DNA of 64,000 nucleotides from Alcanivoracaceae bacterium (lineage in GTDB: Bacteria > Pseudomonadota > Gammaproteobacteria > Pseudomonadales > Alcanivoracaceae), in NCBI GenBank assembly GCA_029212745.1, contig JARGOL010000012.1, forward strand, positions 36,745 to 100,744, in the 5' to 3' direction. The notes beneath the pieces were generated by a model, which had not been told where the DNA came from, did not search any database, and saw only the letters and a program-made list of their open reading frames with translations. Positions within the stretch are counted from its first letter, which is position 1. Each line of letters begins with the position of its first letter. A program made the position numbers and the translations under genes. Shown here in pieces: positions 25,893-36,772 of this stretch.

Positions 25893-25919
25893 GGAGGCGT
25901 CCAGCGCAGGTTCGCGGCA

Positions 25920-25947
25920 ATGCTAACAGCGGCGTGCCGGCAGTCAA
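25920..25947 (-). promoter_or_regulatory. Sigma70 promoter of ispB
   Basis: On the minus strand TTGACT (25947-25942) and TAGCAT (25925-25920) are 16 bp apart and end 27 bp before the ispB start. Confidence 0.6.
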
Positions 25948-26032
25948 GAAACTCGCGCAAGCCTGCCATGGCGGGCGTCAGGGAGGCATCAACAGGGGCC
26001 CCGAAAGCGCTTGCCGTTATTCGAGCCATCTC

Positions 26033-26061
26033 TTGTCCCGGCCGCCGAAATCGCCTAGAAT
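26033..26061 (+). promoter_or_regulatory. Sigma70 promoter of rplU-rpmA
   Basis: TTGTCC (26033-26038), 17-bp spacer, TAGAAT (26056-26061), followed by the GC-rich discriminator TCGCGCCCC. The roughly 90-nt leader to rplU leaves room for control by the ribosomal protein itself, but no specific structure was identified. Confidence 0.7.
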
Positions 26062-26157
26062 TCGCGCCCCTGACCGTCGCCGTGGCCCGCAAGAGCCGGA
26101 ATCCGGGTGTTTCCCCGTTCCCGCCGCCACAGGGGGCTCCATTTGAGGAAAGAAGGT

Positions 26158-26469
26158 ATGTACGCAGTTATCAAGACCGGTGGCAAGCAGTATCGCGTGG
26201 AAGAGGGTGATCTGCTCAAGGTCGAGAAGATCGAGAAAGGCACCGGTGAAAGCATCGAATTTGACCAGGTATTGCTGGTCGCGGATGGTGACAAGGTTTC
26301 CGTGGGCCAGCCGCTGCTGGACGGCGCCAAGGTCACTGCCGAGGTGGTCGAGCAGGGCCGCCACAAGAAGATCAAGATCGTCAAGTTCCGTCGCCGCAAG
26401 CACAGCCGCAAGCAGCAGGGACATCGTCAGTGGTTTACCGCTGTAAAGATCACCGGCATCAAGGCCTGA
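26158..26469 (+). CDS. rplU: 50S ribosomal protein L21
   Basis: This 103-residue protein has the full L21 sequence from [14 protein letters not shown] through [14 protein letters not shown]. It binds 23S rRNA in the large subunit. GAGGAAAGAAGG precedes the ATG. First gene of the conserved L21-L27 pair. Confidence 0.97.
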   Translation: MYAVIKTGGKQYRVEEGDLLKVEKIEKGTGESIEFDQVLLVADGDKVSVGQPLLDGAKVTAEVVEQGRHKKIKIVKFRRRKHSRKQQGHRQWFTAVKITGIKA

Positions 26470-26494
26470 GACGGTAACGAGAGAGGATTGAGCA

Positions 26495-26755
26495 ATGGCA
26501 CATAAAAAAGCTGCGGGCAGTACCCGTAACGGTCGCGATTCAGAAAGTAAACGCCTTGGCGTCAAGCGCTTCGGTGGCCAGCTGGTGAAAGCCGGTGAAA
26601 TCATCGTGCGCCAGCGTGGCACCCGCTTCCATTCCGGTGTGAACACCGGTCTTGGCCGTGACCACACCATCTTCGCCACTGCCGAGGGCCGGGTGAAGTT
26701 CGAGGTCAAGGGTCCGCACAGCCGCAAGTTCGTCACCATCGAGCCGGTTGCCTGA
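26495..26755 (+). CDS. rpmA: 50S ribosomal protein L27
   Basis: This 86-residue protein begins [16 protein letters not shown], the normal L27 N-terminus that reaches the peptidyl transferase centre, with no cleavable extension of the Firmicutes type. It lies 25 bp after rplU in the same transcript and is followed by a strong terminator. Confidence 0.97.
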   Translation: MAHKKAAGSTRNGRDSESKRLGVKRFGGQLVKAGEIIVRQRGTRFHSGVNTGLGRDHTIFATAEGRVKFEVKGPHSRKFVTIEPVA

Positions 26756-26776
26756 TCCGTTCCGGATCGGACCAAA

Positions 26777-26807
26777 GCCCCGCTGGCTCGGCCGCGGGGC
26801 TTTTTTG
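26777..26807 (+). terminator. Rho-independent terminator after rpmA
   Basis: Stem AGCCCCGC (26777-26784) / GCGGGGCT (26795-26802) with a 10-base loop is followed by a T run to 26807. It separates the ribosomal pair from obg. Confidence 0.88.
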
Positions 26808-26867
26808 TTGGCAGTGCCCCCTGCCAGCGCCATTATCGGGGCAGGGCCTTCGGGTCCCGGCCATTGA

Positions 26868-28064
<1,197 letters not shown>

Positions 28065-28090
28065 TGCCGGGTAAGGTGGAACGCGTGGCC

Positions 28091-29197
28091 ATGAAGCAGA
28101 CACGACGCTGGGTAATCAAGATAGGCAGTGCCCTGCTGACCAATAACGGTCAGGGGCTCGATTGTGCCCTGATGCAGCAGTGGGTGGACCAGATGGTGGC
28201 CCTGCGTGAGCAGGGCATCGAGGTGCTGCTGGTGTCCTCAGGGGCTGTCGCCGAGGGTATGACCCGGCTTGGCTGGCAGACCCGTCCGGATTCCATTCAT
28301 GCCCTGCAGGCGGCCGCCGCTGTCGGCCAGATGGGGCTGGTGCAGGCGTGGGAATCGCGCTTCCAGAAACATGGCTTGCACACCGCCCAGGTGCTGCTGA
28401 CCCATGACGACCTCAGTGACCGCACCCGCTACCTGAATGCACGCTCCACCCTGGAGACCCTGCTGCGCCTCGGCGTGATACCGGTGGTGAATGAGAATGA
28501 CACGGTGGTGACCGACGAAATCCGCTTTGGTGACAATGACACCCTGGCGGCGCTGGTGGCCAACCTGGCAGTGGCGGACCGACTGGTAATCCTCACCGAC
28601 CAGGACGGGTTGTATGAGCGCGACCCGCGCAAGGATCCCGACGCACCGCTGATCCGCGAAGCCAAGGCGAACGATCCACATCTGTACCAGGTGGCGGGTG
28701 GCTCCGGTTCCGGGTTGGGCCGCGGCGGCATGGTAACCAAGGTGCGAGCCGCGGAGCTGGCCGCCCGTTCCGGCGCCCGCACATCCATCTGCTCCGGCCG
28801 TCAGCCGGCGGTGCTGGCAGCCGTGGCTGCGGGCGAAGCCCCTGGCACCACGCTGCTGCCGGATACCTCGCCGGTCACGGCGCGCAAGCAATGGCTCGCC
28901 GCCCACCTGCAGATGCGTGGCCGACTGGTTATCGATGACGGTGCGGCGCGCCGCTTGCGGGCAGACGGCTCAAGCCTCCTGCCTGTGGGGGTGGTGCGCG
29001 CAGAGGGCGACTTCAGTCGCGGCGAGGTGGTGGCCTGTGAAACCGAGGACGGTGAGCGGGTGGCCATCGGACTGGTCAACTACGATGCTGCCGAGGCGGC
29101 ACGCATTGCCCGTCACAAGAGCAGTGATATCCAGTCGGTGCTGGGCTACACCAACGAGGAAGAACTGATTCACCGCGACAATATGGTCGTGCTCTGA
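28091..29197 (+). CDS. proB: Glutamate 5-kinase
   Basis: This 368-residue protein has the amino-acid-kinase domain ([55 protein letters not shown]) and a C-terminal PUA domain ([25 protein letters not shown]). It phosphorylates glutamate in the first step of proline synthesis. The ATG at 28091 has AAGGTGGA upstream; the ATG at 28064, overlapping the obg stop, would add nine residues and is also possible. Proline is an osmoprotectant, which is relevant to the ectA-like gene that follows. Confidence 0.95.
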   Translation: MKQTRRWVIKIGSALLTNNGQGLDCALMQQWVDQMVALREQGIEVLLVSSGAVAEGMTRLGWQTRPDSIHALQAAAAVGQMGLVQAWESRFQKHGLHTAQVLLTHDDLSDRTRYLNARSTLETLLRLGVIPVVNENDTVVTDEIRFGDNDTLAALVANLAVADRLVILTDQDGLYERDPRKDPDAPLIREAKANDPHLYQVAGGSGSGLGRGGMVTKVRAAELAARSGARTSICSGRQPAVLAAVAAGEAPGTTLLPDTSPVTARKQWLAAHLQMRGRLVIDDGAARRLRADGSSLLPVGVVRAEGDFSRGEVVACETEDGERVAIGLVNYDAAEAARIARHKSSDIQSVLGYTNEEELIHRDNMVVL

Positions 29198-29287
29198 CCG
29201 CATCCGTCCTGACCGGCGCCGGCTTGCATCGGACGGCCGTGCGGTGCACGCTTGTGACGCTCAATCTGCGAATTCCAAGGGAGAACC

Positions 29288-29791
29288 ATGGCAGACGACA
29301 TTACCCTGCGCGAACCAACCGCCGAAGATGGCGCCGAACTGCATGCCCTGGTGCGCACCTGCAAACCCCTCGATGAAAACTCCCTGTACTGCAACCTGTT
29401 GCAGTGCTCGCACTTTTCCGAAACCTGTTGTGTCGCGGAAATGGACGGTCGCATGGTGGGTTTCGTCTCGGGTTACCGGCCACCCAAGCAGGCAGATGTC
29501 TATTTCCTGTGGCAGGTGGGTGTGCATCCGGATGCCGCAGGCAAGGGTCTGGCGCGGCGCATGATCCAGCATATCCTGGCCCGGCCCGTGTGTGCTGGAG
29601 TGACCGAGCTGAACACCACCATTACCAAGTCCAATGAACCCTCCCGAGCGCTGTTTGCGTCGCTGGCACGTCACGAGGGGGCTGATATGAAGGAAGAAGA
29701 GTTTTTTACCGCGGAGCATTTCGGCGGCAGTGGCCACGAGGCGGAATACCTGTTCCGTATTGGCCCGTTGTCGACACCGCCGGCGGCCTGA
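29288..29791 (+). CDS. ectA: L-2,4-diaminobutyrate acetyltransferase (EctA), solitary
   Basis: This 167-residue GNAT protein matches EctA throughout: REPTAEDGAELHALV, PLDENSLYCNLLQCSHF, AEMDGRMVGFVSGYRPP, the acetyl-CoA loop VHPDAAGKGLARRM (79-92), TITKSNEPSRALF and FRIGPL. EctA makes N-gamma-acetyl-2,4-diaminobutyrate, the precursor of the compatible solute ectoine. No ectB or ectC accompanies it; proB is upstream and rpsT is convergent downstream. Either the rest of the pathway is elsewhere or this enzyme has another use. AAGGGAGAA precedes the ATG. Confidence 0.9.
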   Translation: MADDITLREPTAEDGAELHALVRTCKPLDENSLYCNLLQCSHFSETCCVAEMDGRMVGFVSGYRPPKQADVYFLWQVGVHPDAAGKGLARRMIQHILARPVCAGVTELNTTITKSNEPSRALFASLARHEGADMKEEEFFTAEHFGGSGHEAEYLFRIGPLSTPPAA

Positions 29792-29819
29792 CAGGCTTCC
29801 CGGGATAAACTTCGGGCAT

Positions 29820-29849
29820 AAAAAAAGCCGGCGCAAGCCGGCTTTTTTT
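29820..29849. terminator. Bidirectional rho-independent terminator between ectA and rpsT
   Basis: A perfect GCCGGC-GCAA-GCCGGC hairpin (29827-29842) with a GNRA-type loop is flanked by seven A on one side and seven T on the other, so it can stop both convergent transcripts. Confidence 0.93.
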
Positions 29850-29867
29850 ATGCGAACACCGCAGTGA

Positions 29868-30131
29868 TCAGGCCATGGCCTTGATGCGGGTGTTCAGGCG
29901 GCTCTTGTGGCGGGCTGCCTTGTTCGGGTGAAACTTGCCCTTGCGGGTTGCCTTGTCCAGGACCGATACCGCCGCAACATATGCCTGTTGCGCTGCAGCC
30001 TGGTCACCGGACTCAATGGCAGCGTTTACCTTCTTCAGGTAGGTCCGCACCATAGAGCGCATTGCTGCATTGTGCTGACGACGCTTCTCCGCCTGACGAG
30101 CACGCTTACGCGCTTGCGGTGAATTAGCCAA
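29868..30131 (-). CDS. rpsT: 30S ribosomal protein S20
   Basis: This 87-residue protein (MANSPQARKRARQAEKRR... RLNTRIKAMA) is a complete S20. The start codon is TTG at 30131-30129, with AGGAGCAGGACC directly upstream; no ATG lies in the right place. E. coli rpsT also starts with UUG, where the poor start is part of its autogenous control, so the same regulation is likely here. Confidence 0.96.
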   Translation of the reverse strand: MANSPQARKRARQAEKRRQHNAAMRSMVRTYLKKVNAAIESGDQAAAQQAYVAAVSVLDKATRKGKFHPNKAARHKSRLNTRIKAMA

Positions 30132-30198
30132 GGTCCTGCTCCTGTAAAAATGTTGATGTTCGTTGTCGCAACCGGGTGCCCGGTACGAAAGGCGTGCA

Positions 30199-30227
30199 AC
30201 TATGCCCATGAGGTCCGGCGATGTCAA
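30199..30227 (-). promoter_or_regulatory. Sigma70 promoter of rpsT
   Basis: On the minus strand TTGACA (30227-30222), 17-bp spacer and CATAGT (30204-30199) form a strong promoter, giving a leader of about 60 nt before the TTG start. Confidence 0.7.
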
Positions 30228-30351
30228 GGCGAATCCGGGGCCGTCCGGCGGCCGCCACCGCAGCAATGGCGCGGCCCCGCGCGTCTCCGGGCGGGCCGAG
30301 ATGGTAGCCATCCGTCCCTTGCGCTAATCTTGCCCGGTGTCAGGAGGGGCA

Positions 30352-31932
30352 ATGACGGACCAGCAGCCGCAGCAGCAGGAAAATAGCCGGAAAACCAGTG
30401 GCTTACTGGCGTCTACCGGCGTGGTCAGTGCGATGACCATGCTCTCCCGGGTGCTGGGACTGGTGCGCGATATCGTGTTCGCCCGGTTGCTGGCCGTGTC
30501 CGCCGGCACCGATGCCTTCTTTATCGCCTTCCGCATTCCCAACTTCCTGCGCCGGCTGTTTGCCGAGGGCGCTTTCAACCAGGCCTTCGTGCCGGTACTG
30601 GCAGAATACCGCCAGCGCGGTGTGCCGGCGGCCACCCGTGAACTGGTCAACCGCGTCGCCGGTGCCCTGGGCGGGGTGCTGGCACTGGTGACACTGGTGG
30701 GCGTGGTGGGCGCGCCGCTGCTGATCTGGGTGTTCGCGCCGGGCTTTGGTGACAACCCGGCCCAGCGTGAGCTGGCCACGGAAATGCTGCGCCTCACCTT
30801 TCCCTACCTGTTCTTCATCTCGCTGACCGCATTCGCGGCGGGCATCCTCAATACCTGGGGCCGCTTTGCCGTGCCGGCGTTTACCCCGGTACTGCTTAAC
30901 CTGTGCCTGATCAGCGCGGCGCTGTTCGTCACACCGCTGTTTGCCGAAGGCCGCCAGGCCGTGGCGCTGGCCTGGGGGGTGCTGGTGGCGGGGGTGGTGC
31001 AGCTGCTGTTCCAGCTGCCGTTCCTGGCCCGCCTGGGCTTGATGCCGCGTCCGCAGATGGTCTGGGAAGACCCGGGGGTGCGGCGCATCCTGGCCCTGAT
31101 GGCGCCGGCGATCTTTGGCGTTTCGGTGAGCCAGATCAACCTGCTGCTGGATACGGTGCTGGCATCGTTCCTGGAAACAGGCAGTGTCAGCTGGCTGTAC
31201 TATTCCGACCGGCTCAACGAGCTGCCCCTGGGTGTGTTCGGCATTGCCATTGCCACAGTGGTGTTGCCCAGCCTGTCGCGCAAGCATGCCAGTGCCTCCA
31301 CCGAGGCCTTTTCCCATACCCTGGACTGGGCCCTGAAAATGGTGCTGCTGGTGGGAGCGCCCGCTGCGGTCGCCCTGGCCGTGCTGGCGGAGCCGCTGCT
31401 GGGAGCCCTGTTCAAGTACGGCGAGTTCCGCCTGCTGGACGTGCAGATGGCGGCCCTGTCCCTGCAGGCCTATAGCGGTGGCCTGCTCGCCTTCATGCTG
31501 ATCAAGGTGCTGGCCACGGGCTACTTCTCGCGCCAGGACACCCGCACCCCGGTGCGTATCGGTGTCATCGCCATGGTGGCCAACATGATCCTCAACCTGC
31601 TGCTGATCTGGCATTTGCGCCATGCCGGCCTGGCGCTGGCCACGGCGGCCTCGGCCTGGGTCAATACCTTCCTGCTTTACCGGGGGCTGGCCCGCGACGG
31701 TGTTTACCGCCCGGGCCATGGCTGGGGCCTTTTCATGCTGCGACTGGTGGCGGCCACGGCCCTGATGGCGTTGGTGACCGGCTGGTGGGCCCACCAGACC
31801 ACGCTCTGGTACAGCGCACCGGCGCTGGAGCGTGCCGCGGCCCTGGGGCTGCTGGTACTCACCGGTGCCGGCTGCTACGCAGGGGCATTGCTGGTGTTCG
31901 GCATGCGACCCCGGCACCTGCGGCGCGCATAG
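30352..31932 (+). CDS. murJ: Lipid II flippase MurJ
   Basis: This 526-residue membrane protein has about 14 hydrophobic segments and MviN/MurJ motifs: STGVVSAMTMLSRVLGLVRD, DAFFIAFRIPNFLRRLFAEGAFNQAFVPV (residues about 57-85) and ARQD-like FSRQDTRTPV. It flips lipid II across the inner membrane for peptidoglycan synthesis. AGGAGGGGCA precedes the ATG at 30352; a GTG at 30337 is less likely. The order rpsT-murJ-ribF-ileS is conserved in Pseudomonas relatives. Confidence 0.95.
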   Translation: MTDQQPQQQENSRKTSGLLASTGVVSAMTMLSRVLGLVRDIVFARLLAVSAGTDAFFIAFRIPNFLRRLFAEGAFNQAFVPVLAEYRQRGVPAATRELVNRVAGALGGVLALVTLVGVVGAPLLIWVFAPGFGDNPAQRELATEMLRLTFPYLFFISLTAFAAGILNTWGRFAVPAFTPVLLNLCLISAALFVTPLFAEGRQAVALAWGVLVAGVVQLLFQLPFLARLGLMPRPQMVWEDPGVRRILALMAPAIFGVSVSQINLLLDTVLASFLETGSVSWLYYSDRLNELPLGVFGIAIATVVLPSLSRKHASASTEAFSHTLDWALKMVLLVGAPAAVALAVLAEPLLGALFKYGEFRLLDVQMAALSLQAYSGGLLAFMLIKVLATGYFSRQDTRTPVRIGVIAMVANMILNLLLIWHLRHAGLALATAASAWVNTFLLYRGLARDGVYRPGHGWGLFMLRLVAATALMALVTGWWAHQTTLWYSAPALERAAALGLLVLTGAGCYAGALLVFGMRPRHLRRA

Positions 31933-31978
31933 CCCGCCGTCAGTGGTCACAGCGGGTGCAGGCCTGCGCCCGTGTCCG

Positions 31979-31984
31979 TATAAT
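31979..31984 (+). promoter_or_regulatory. Candidate -10 element upstream of ribF
   Basis: A perfect TATAAT lies in the 119-bp murJ-ribF gap, 68 bp before the ribF start, and is followed by CCCGGGC. The -35 region at normal spacing is poor (GTGCAG), so promoter activity is uncertain. Confidence 0.4.
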
Positions 31985-32051
31985 CCCGGGCTGGCTTTCT
32001 CTGCGTCCTGCCTGTGTTGTTGCGGCAGGGTGCTCGTCCCTTGCAGGGTTT

Positions 32052-32981
32052 ATGGAACTGATACGCGGATTACACAACCTGCGCCCGCGGCATCGCGGTT
32101 GCGTGGCCACCATCGGCAATTTCGATGGCGTGCACCTGGGGCACCAGCGCATCCTCGAACGGGTGCGCGGTGAGGCCCGTGCCCGGGGACTGAAATCCGC
32201 CGTGATGCTGTTCGAACCGCAGCCGCAGGAGTTCTTCTCTGCGCAAACGGCGCCGCCGCGGCTGATGACATTGCGCGACAAGCTCAGGGCACTGGCGGAC
32301 ACCGGCGTGGACCAGGTGCTGTGTTGCCGCTTCGATGAGCGTTTTCGCAGCCAGTCGGCGCAGGCCTTTGTGGACGACATTCTGGTCGATGGCCTGGGTG
32401 TGTCCTATCTGGTGGTCGGGGATGACTTCCGTTTTGGTGCCGGTCGCGAGGGTGATTTTGCCTACCTGAAGCAGGCGGGCAGGGCGTCCGGGTTCGAGGT
32501 CACTGATACGCCGACCTGTGAAGTCGATGGCGCGCGCGTGTCCAGTACCCGGGTGCGCGAGTTGCTCGCGGCAGGCGAGCTGGCCCGTGCGGCGGATCTT
32601 CTGGGCAAGCCCTATGCCATCAGTGGCCGCGTGCGTCACGGTGACAAACTGGGTCGGCAGATCGACGTGCCCACGGCCAACCTGGCCATGAACCGGGTGC
32701 AGTCGCCGCTGGCGGGTGTCTACGCCGTGCGCGTCAATGGCGCTGGCTTGCGCGGCCACCCCGGGGCGGCCAATGTGGGCACCCGCCCCACGGTCAACGG
32801 GGTGGACAACCGCCTTGAGGTGCACCTGCTGGATTACAGCGGTGACCTTTATGGCAAGTACCTGGATGTGTCGTTCATGCACTTCCAGCGGGCAGAAGAA
32901 AAGTATGACGGGCTGGAGGCGCTGAAAGCTGCCATCCATAACGATATTGCAAACGCCAGAGAGTATTTCGGCCAATCATGA
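32052..32981 (+). CDS. ribF: Bifunctional riboflavin kinase/FAD synthetase
   Basis: This 309-residue protein has an N-terminal FMN adenylyltransferase domain ([16 protein letters not shown] near residue 19, then [14 protein letters not shown]) and a C-terminal riboflavin kinase domain ([25 protein letters not shown]-type VPTANLA). It converts riboflavin to FMN and FAD. Its last four bases overlap the ileS start (ATGA), so the two are translationally coupled. Confidence 0.95.
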   Translation: MELIRGLHNLRPRHRGCVATIGNFDGVHLGHQRILERVRGEARARGLKSAVMLFEPQPQEFFSAQTAPPRLMTLRDKLRALADTGVDQVLCCRFDERFRSQSAQAFVDDILVDGLGVSYLVVGDDFRFGAGREGDFAYLKQAGRASGFEVTDTPTCEVDGARVSSTRVRELLAAGELARAADLLGKPYAISGRVRHGDKLGRQIDVPTANLAMNRVQSPLAGVYAVRVNGAGLRGHPGAANVGTRPTVNGVDNRLEVHLLDYSGDLYGKYLDVSFMHFQRAEEKYDGLEALKAAIHNDIANAREYFGQS

Positions 32982-35794
32982 CTACAGACTACAAGGCAAC
33001 GCTGAATCTTCCGGACACGCCATTCCCCATGCGTGCGGGGCTGGCCAAACAGGAGCCGGAAAGGGTAGCCAAATGGCAGCAGGACAAGCTGTACGAGAAG
33101 ATTCGTGCGGCCAATGCCGGCAAGCCGACGTTCATTCTTCACGATGGCCCTCCTTATGCCAACGGCGACATTCACATTGGTCACGCCGTCAACAAGATTC
33201 TCAAGGACATCATCATCAAGTCCCGCGGTTTCATGGGCTTCGATGCGCCCTACGTGCCGGGCTGGGACTGTCATGGTTTGCCCATCGAGCACAAGGTCGA
33301 GCAGAAGATCGGCAAGGCCGGGCAGAAAGTGGATGCCCGTACCTTCCGTGACGAGTGCCGTAAATATGCCGCTACCCAGGTGGAAGGGCAGAAGGCCGGC
33401 TTTATTCGCCTCGGAGTGCTGGGCGAGTGGGACAAACCCTACCTGACCATGAATTATGACTTCGAGGCCAACATCATTCGCGGTCTCGGCAAGATCATTG
33501 CCAATGGTCACCTGGCAAAAGGCTTCAAGCCGGTGCACTGGTGCCTGGACTGCTCGTCAGCCCTGGCGGAAGCGGAAGTGGAGTACCAGGACAAGACATC
33601 ACCCAGCATCGATGTCGCGTTTGATGTGGTGCATCCGTCTGACTTCACCGTGCGCAGCGGCGTGGAAGCGGACGCGCCGTCGCTGGTGATCTGGACCACC
33701 ACGCCCTGGACCCTGCCGGCCAACCAGGCAGTGGCGTTGAATGGTGAACTGGATTACGTGCTGCTGCGCGGCGAGCAGGACGGCGAGGCGCGCCAGATCG
33801 TTGTTGCCGAGGTACTGGCTGAGCAGGTTGCCGAGCGCTGCGGGCTGGAAAACACCAGCGTGTCGCAAGGCTTCAAGGGCGACGTGCTTGAGAATATGGA
33901 GTTGCGACATCCGTTCCTGGACCGCACTGTGCCGGTGGTGCTGGGAGACCACGTCACCACCGACGCCGGCACCGGTTGTGTGCATACCGCGCCCGGCCAT
34001 GGCCAGGACGACTTCATCGTCGGTAACCGGTATGGCCTCGAGGTCGACAACCCGGTGATGGACAACGGCGTGTTCCGTGAGGGACTGCCGGTGGTGGGCG
34101 GTCTGCATGTCAACAAGGCCAACAACCCGGTGATTGAAGAGCTCAAGGCACGCGGCAAGCTGGTCGGCCTCGGCAAACTGCACCACAGCTACCCGCACTG
34201 CTGGCGCCACAAGACGCCGATCATTTTCCGGGCCACGGCACAATGGTTCATTTCCATGGACAAGGCCGGCCTGCACAAGCGCGCCATGGAAACCATTGAT
34301 GAAGTGCGCTGGTTGCCGGAGTGGGGCAAGGCCCGCATCGACGGCATGCTCAAGGATCGCCCGGACTGGTGTATCTCGCGCCAGCGCACCTGGGGCGTAC
34401 CCATCGCCCTGTTCGTGGATCGTGAGACCAGTGAACTGCATCCGGACACGCCGCGGCTGATTGAGGAAGTGGCGAAGCGGGTAGAGCAGGCCGGCATTGA
34501 TGCCTGGTTTGATCTTGACCCGGCCGAGTTGCTCGGCGATGACGCCGAACGCTACAGCAAGGTCACCGACACCCTCGATGTCTGGTTCGACTCCGGTATT
34601 ACCCACTTTGCCGTGCTCGACCAGGACCAGCGTCTGGGCGTGCCGGCAGACCTGTACCTGGAAGGCTCCGACCAGCACCGCGGCTGGTTCCAGTCATCCC
34701 TGCTCACCAGCCTGGGTGTGCGCGACAGTGCGCCGTATCGCACGGTGCTGACGCACGGCTTTACCGTCGATGAGCAGGGCCGCAAGCAGTCAAAGTCGCT
34801 GGGCAATGTGATTGCACCGCAGGAGGTGACCAACGACCTGGGCGCCGACATCCTGCGGCTGTGGGTGGCCGCCACGGACTATCGTGGCGAAATGAGCGTG
34901 TCGAAGAACATTCTCAAGCAAATGGCTGACAGCTACCGGCGCATCCGTAATACGGCGCGCTTCCTGCTGGCCAACCTGAATGCATTCGAGCCTTCGAAAA
35001 ACGCCGTGGCCGCCGAGGACATGCTGGCGCTGGATCGCTGGGTGGTGGACCGTGCCGCGCAGGTACAGGCGGAGATCAATGACCTGTACGACGACTACCA
35101 TTTCCACCAGGTGTACCAGCGCATCCATCATTTCTGCCTGGTAGACCTGGGCGGCTTTTACCTGGACATCATCAAGGATCGCCAGTACACCACGCAGCCG
35201 GATTCACTGGCGCGCCGTTCCTGCCAGACCGCCCTGTGGCATGTGGCTGAGGCCCTGGTGCGCTGGATGGCGCCGGTGCTCAGCTTTACCGCCGAGGAAA
35301 TCTGGCAGTACCTGCCCGGTGAGCGCGGCGAGTCGGTGTTCCTGGAGCAGTGGTATGAGGGGTTGTTCAGCCTGCCTGATAACGCCGAACTCGGGCGCGA
35401 TTTCTGGCAGCAGGTGCTGGCGGTAAAACAGGCGGTCAACAAGGCCATCGAGGATGCCCGTAACCAGAAAGTGGTGAAGGCGAACCTGGCTGCCGATGCC
35501 GTGCTTTATGTCAACGACGACTTGCAGGCCACGCTGGCGCACCTGGGCGACGAACTGCGCTTTGTCACCATTACCTCCACGGCCGCGTTGCAGCCGCTCG
35601 CGCAGGCGCCGGAATCCCTCGCCATGTCCTCCCTGGACGGTCTCAAGGTGGGTATAACGGCGTCGGAGCAGACCAAGTGTGTGCGCTGCTGGCACCACCG
35701 GGCGGATGTGGGCGCCCACGCAGATCATCCCGAACTATGCGGGCGCTGCGTGGAAAATGTGGACGGTGATGGCGAGCAGCGTCGCTATGCGTAA
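32978..35794 (+). CDS. ileS: Isoleucyl-tRNA synthetase
   Basis: This 938-residue class I synthetase has HIGH at residues 66-69 ([10 protein letters not shown]), the editing domain in the middle ([13 protein letters not shown]), the variant KMSKS loop KQSKS (603-607), the anticodon domain and a C-terminal zinc site with CVRCWHH and LCGRC. It charges tRNA-Ile. Bacterial-type and complete. It overlaps ribF upstream and lspA downstream by a few bases. Confidence 0.97.
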   Translation: MTTDYKATLNLPDTPFPMRAGLAKQEPERVAKWQQDKLYEKIRAANAGKPTFILHDGPPYANGDIHIGHAVNKILKDIIIKSRGFMGFDAPYVPGWDCHGLPIEHKVEQKIGKAGQKVDARTFRDECRKYAATQVEGQKAGFIRLGVLGEWDKPYLTMNYDFEANIIRGLGKIIANGHLAKGFKPVHWCLDCSSALAEAEVEYQDKTSPSIDVAFDVVHPSDFTVRSGVEADAPSLVIWTTTPWTLPANQAVALNGELDYVLLRGEQDGEARQIVVAEVLAEQVAERCGLENTSVSQGFKGDVLENMELRHPFLDRTVPVVLGDHVTTDAGTGCVHTAPGHGQDDFIVGNRYGLEVDNPVMDNGVFREGLPVVGGLHVNKANNPVIEELKARGKLVGLGKLHHSYPHCWRHKTPIIFRATAQWFISMDKAGLHKRAMETIDEVRWLPEWGKARIDGMLKDRPDWCISRQRTWGVPIALFVDRETSELHPDTPRLIEEVAKRVEQAGIDAWFDLDPAELLGDDAERYSKVTDTLDVWFDSGITHFAVLDQDQRLGVPADLYLEGSDQHRGWFQSSLLTSLGVRDSAPYRTVLTHGFTVDEQGRKQSKSLGNVIAPQEVTNDLGADILRLWVAATDYRGEMSVSKNILKQMADSYRRIRNTARFLLANLNAFEPSKNAVAAEDMLALDRWVVDRAAQVQAEINDLYDDYHFHQVYQRIHHFCLVDLGGFYLDIIKDRQYTTQPDSLARRSCQTALWHVAEALVRWMAPVLSFTAEEIWQYLPGERGESVFLEQWYEGLFSLPDNAELGRDFWQQVLAVKQAVNKAIEDARNQKVVKANLAADAVLYVNDDLQATLAHLGDELRFVTITSTAALQPLAQAPESLAMSSLDGLKVGITASEQTKCVRCWHHRADVGAHADHPELCGRCVENVDGDGEQRRYA

Positions 35795-36290
35795 CCTGCA
35801 CTGGGCCAACCTGACATGGCTGCTGCTGTCGGCGCTGGTGATCGGACTGGATCTCTGGACCAAGCACCTGGTGGAGGCGCAGTTCCGTTATGGTGAATTT
35901 TACGAGGTGCTGCCGTTCTTCAACCTGACGCTGGCCTATAACACCGGCGCCGCGTTCAGTTTCCTGGCGGATGCCGGTGGCTGGCAGCGCTGGTTTTTTG
36001 TCGCCATCGGCGTGTTCGCCACCGTGCTGATTCTTGGCTGGTTGCTGACCCTGCGTGACAAGCGCGTACTTGCCGGCGGCCTGGCGCTGATCCTCGGCGG
36101 CGCCCTGGGCAACCTGTATGACCGGCTCGCTTACGGGCACGTGGTGGATTTTCTTGATTTCCACTGGGCCGGGAACCACTTCCCTGCGTTCAACATAGCC
36201 GACAGTGCCATCACGCTGGGCGCGATACTGTTGATCGTCGACATGCTGCTGGAAAAGCGGCCTGAACGCGGGAGTGACAGCCATGAGTGA
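35787..36290 (+). CDS. lspA: Prolipoprotein signal peptidase (signal peptidase II)
   Basis: This 167-residue protein has four membrane segments and the catalytic aspartates in conserved surroundings: D121 in [11 protein letters not shown] and D139 in FNIADSAIT. It cleaves lipoprotein signal peptides, including those of BamD and the YajG-like protein in this window. The ATG at 35787 overlaps the ileS stop by 8 bp; an ATG at 35769 would add six residues. Confidence 0.94.
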   Translation: MRNLHWANLTWLLLSALVIGLDLWTKHLVEAQFRYGEFYEVLPFFNLTLAYNTGAAFSFLADAGGWQRWFFVAIGVFATVLILGWLLTLRDKRVLAGGLALILGGALGNLYDRLAYGHVVDFLDFHWAGNHFPAFNIADSAITLGAILLIVDMLLEKRPERGSDSHE

Positions 36291-36756
36291 TGCCGCCTTG
36301 CGTGCCGGTCCGGACATGCGCGTGACATTGCATTTCGCCGTACGACTGATGGATGGTACGGAAATGGATTCCACCTTCGGTGGCAAACCGGCGTCGTTTG
36401 TCTGGGGCGACGAGTCCCTGCTGCCGGGCTTTGAAAAGGCGCTGGCTGGGCTCAAGGCCGGCGATCGCCGCAGCGTTTTCATTGATGCCGAAAATGGCTT
36501 CGGAGCCTACAACGAGGAAAACGTGCAGCATTTTCCGCGCAAGGAGTTTGCCGGACATGATGTGCTGGAGCCCGGCACCGTGATCAGCTTTGCGGACGCT
36601 GCCGGTGCCGAGTTGCCGGGCGTAATAAAGAGCGCGGACGCGCAATGGGTCAGTGTGGACTTCAACCACCCCCTGGCCGGGCGCGAGCTCACATTCGAGG
36701 TTGAAATCGTCGCCGTCGAGCGCCATGTCCCCGAACAGCAGGTGATAATCCGCTGA
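36283..36756 (+). CDS. fkpB: FKBP-type peptidyl-prolyl isomerase, FkpB/SlpA-like
   Basis: This 157-residue protein has an FKBP domain interrupted by an insert-in-flap region as in SlyD/SlpA ([57 protein letters not shown]). It lacks the metal-binding His-rich tail of SlyD. A GGGAG sits eight bases before the ATG at 36283, inside the end of lspA. The lspA-fkpB-ispH order is conserved. Confidence 0.92.
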   Translation: MSDAALRAGPDMRVTLHFAVRLMDGTEMDSTFGGKPASFVWGDESLLPGFEKALAGLKAGDRRSVFIDAENGFGAYNEENVQHFPRKEFAGHDVLEPGTVISFADAAGAELPGVIKSADAQWVSVDFNHPLAGRELTFEVEIVAVERHVPEQQVIIR

Positions 36757-36772
36757 TTGTCGCAGGAGGTTG

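Noticed and set aside
30403..31950. 515-codon minus-strand open frame across murJ
   Set aside because: It is rich in Gln, His and Arg, typical of the antisense of a GC-rich membrane protein gene; murJ on the other strand is certain.
33599..34678. 359-codon minus-strand frame within ileS
   Set aside because: Antisense of a conserved synthetase gene, no recognisable domain.
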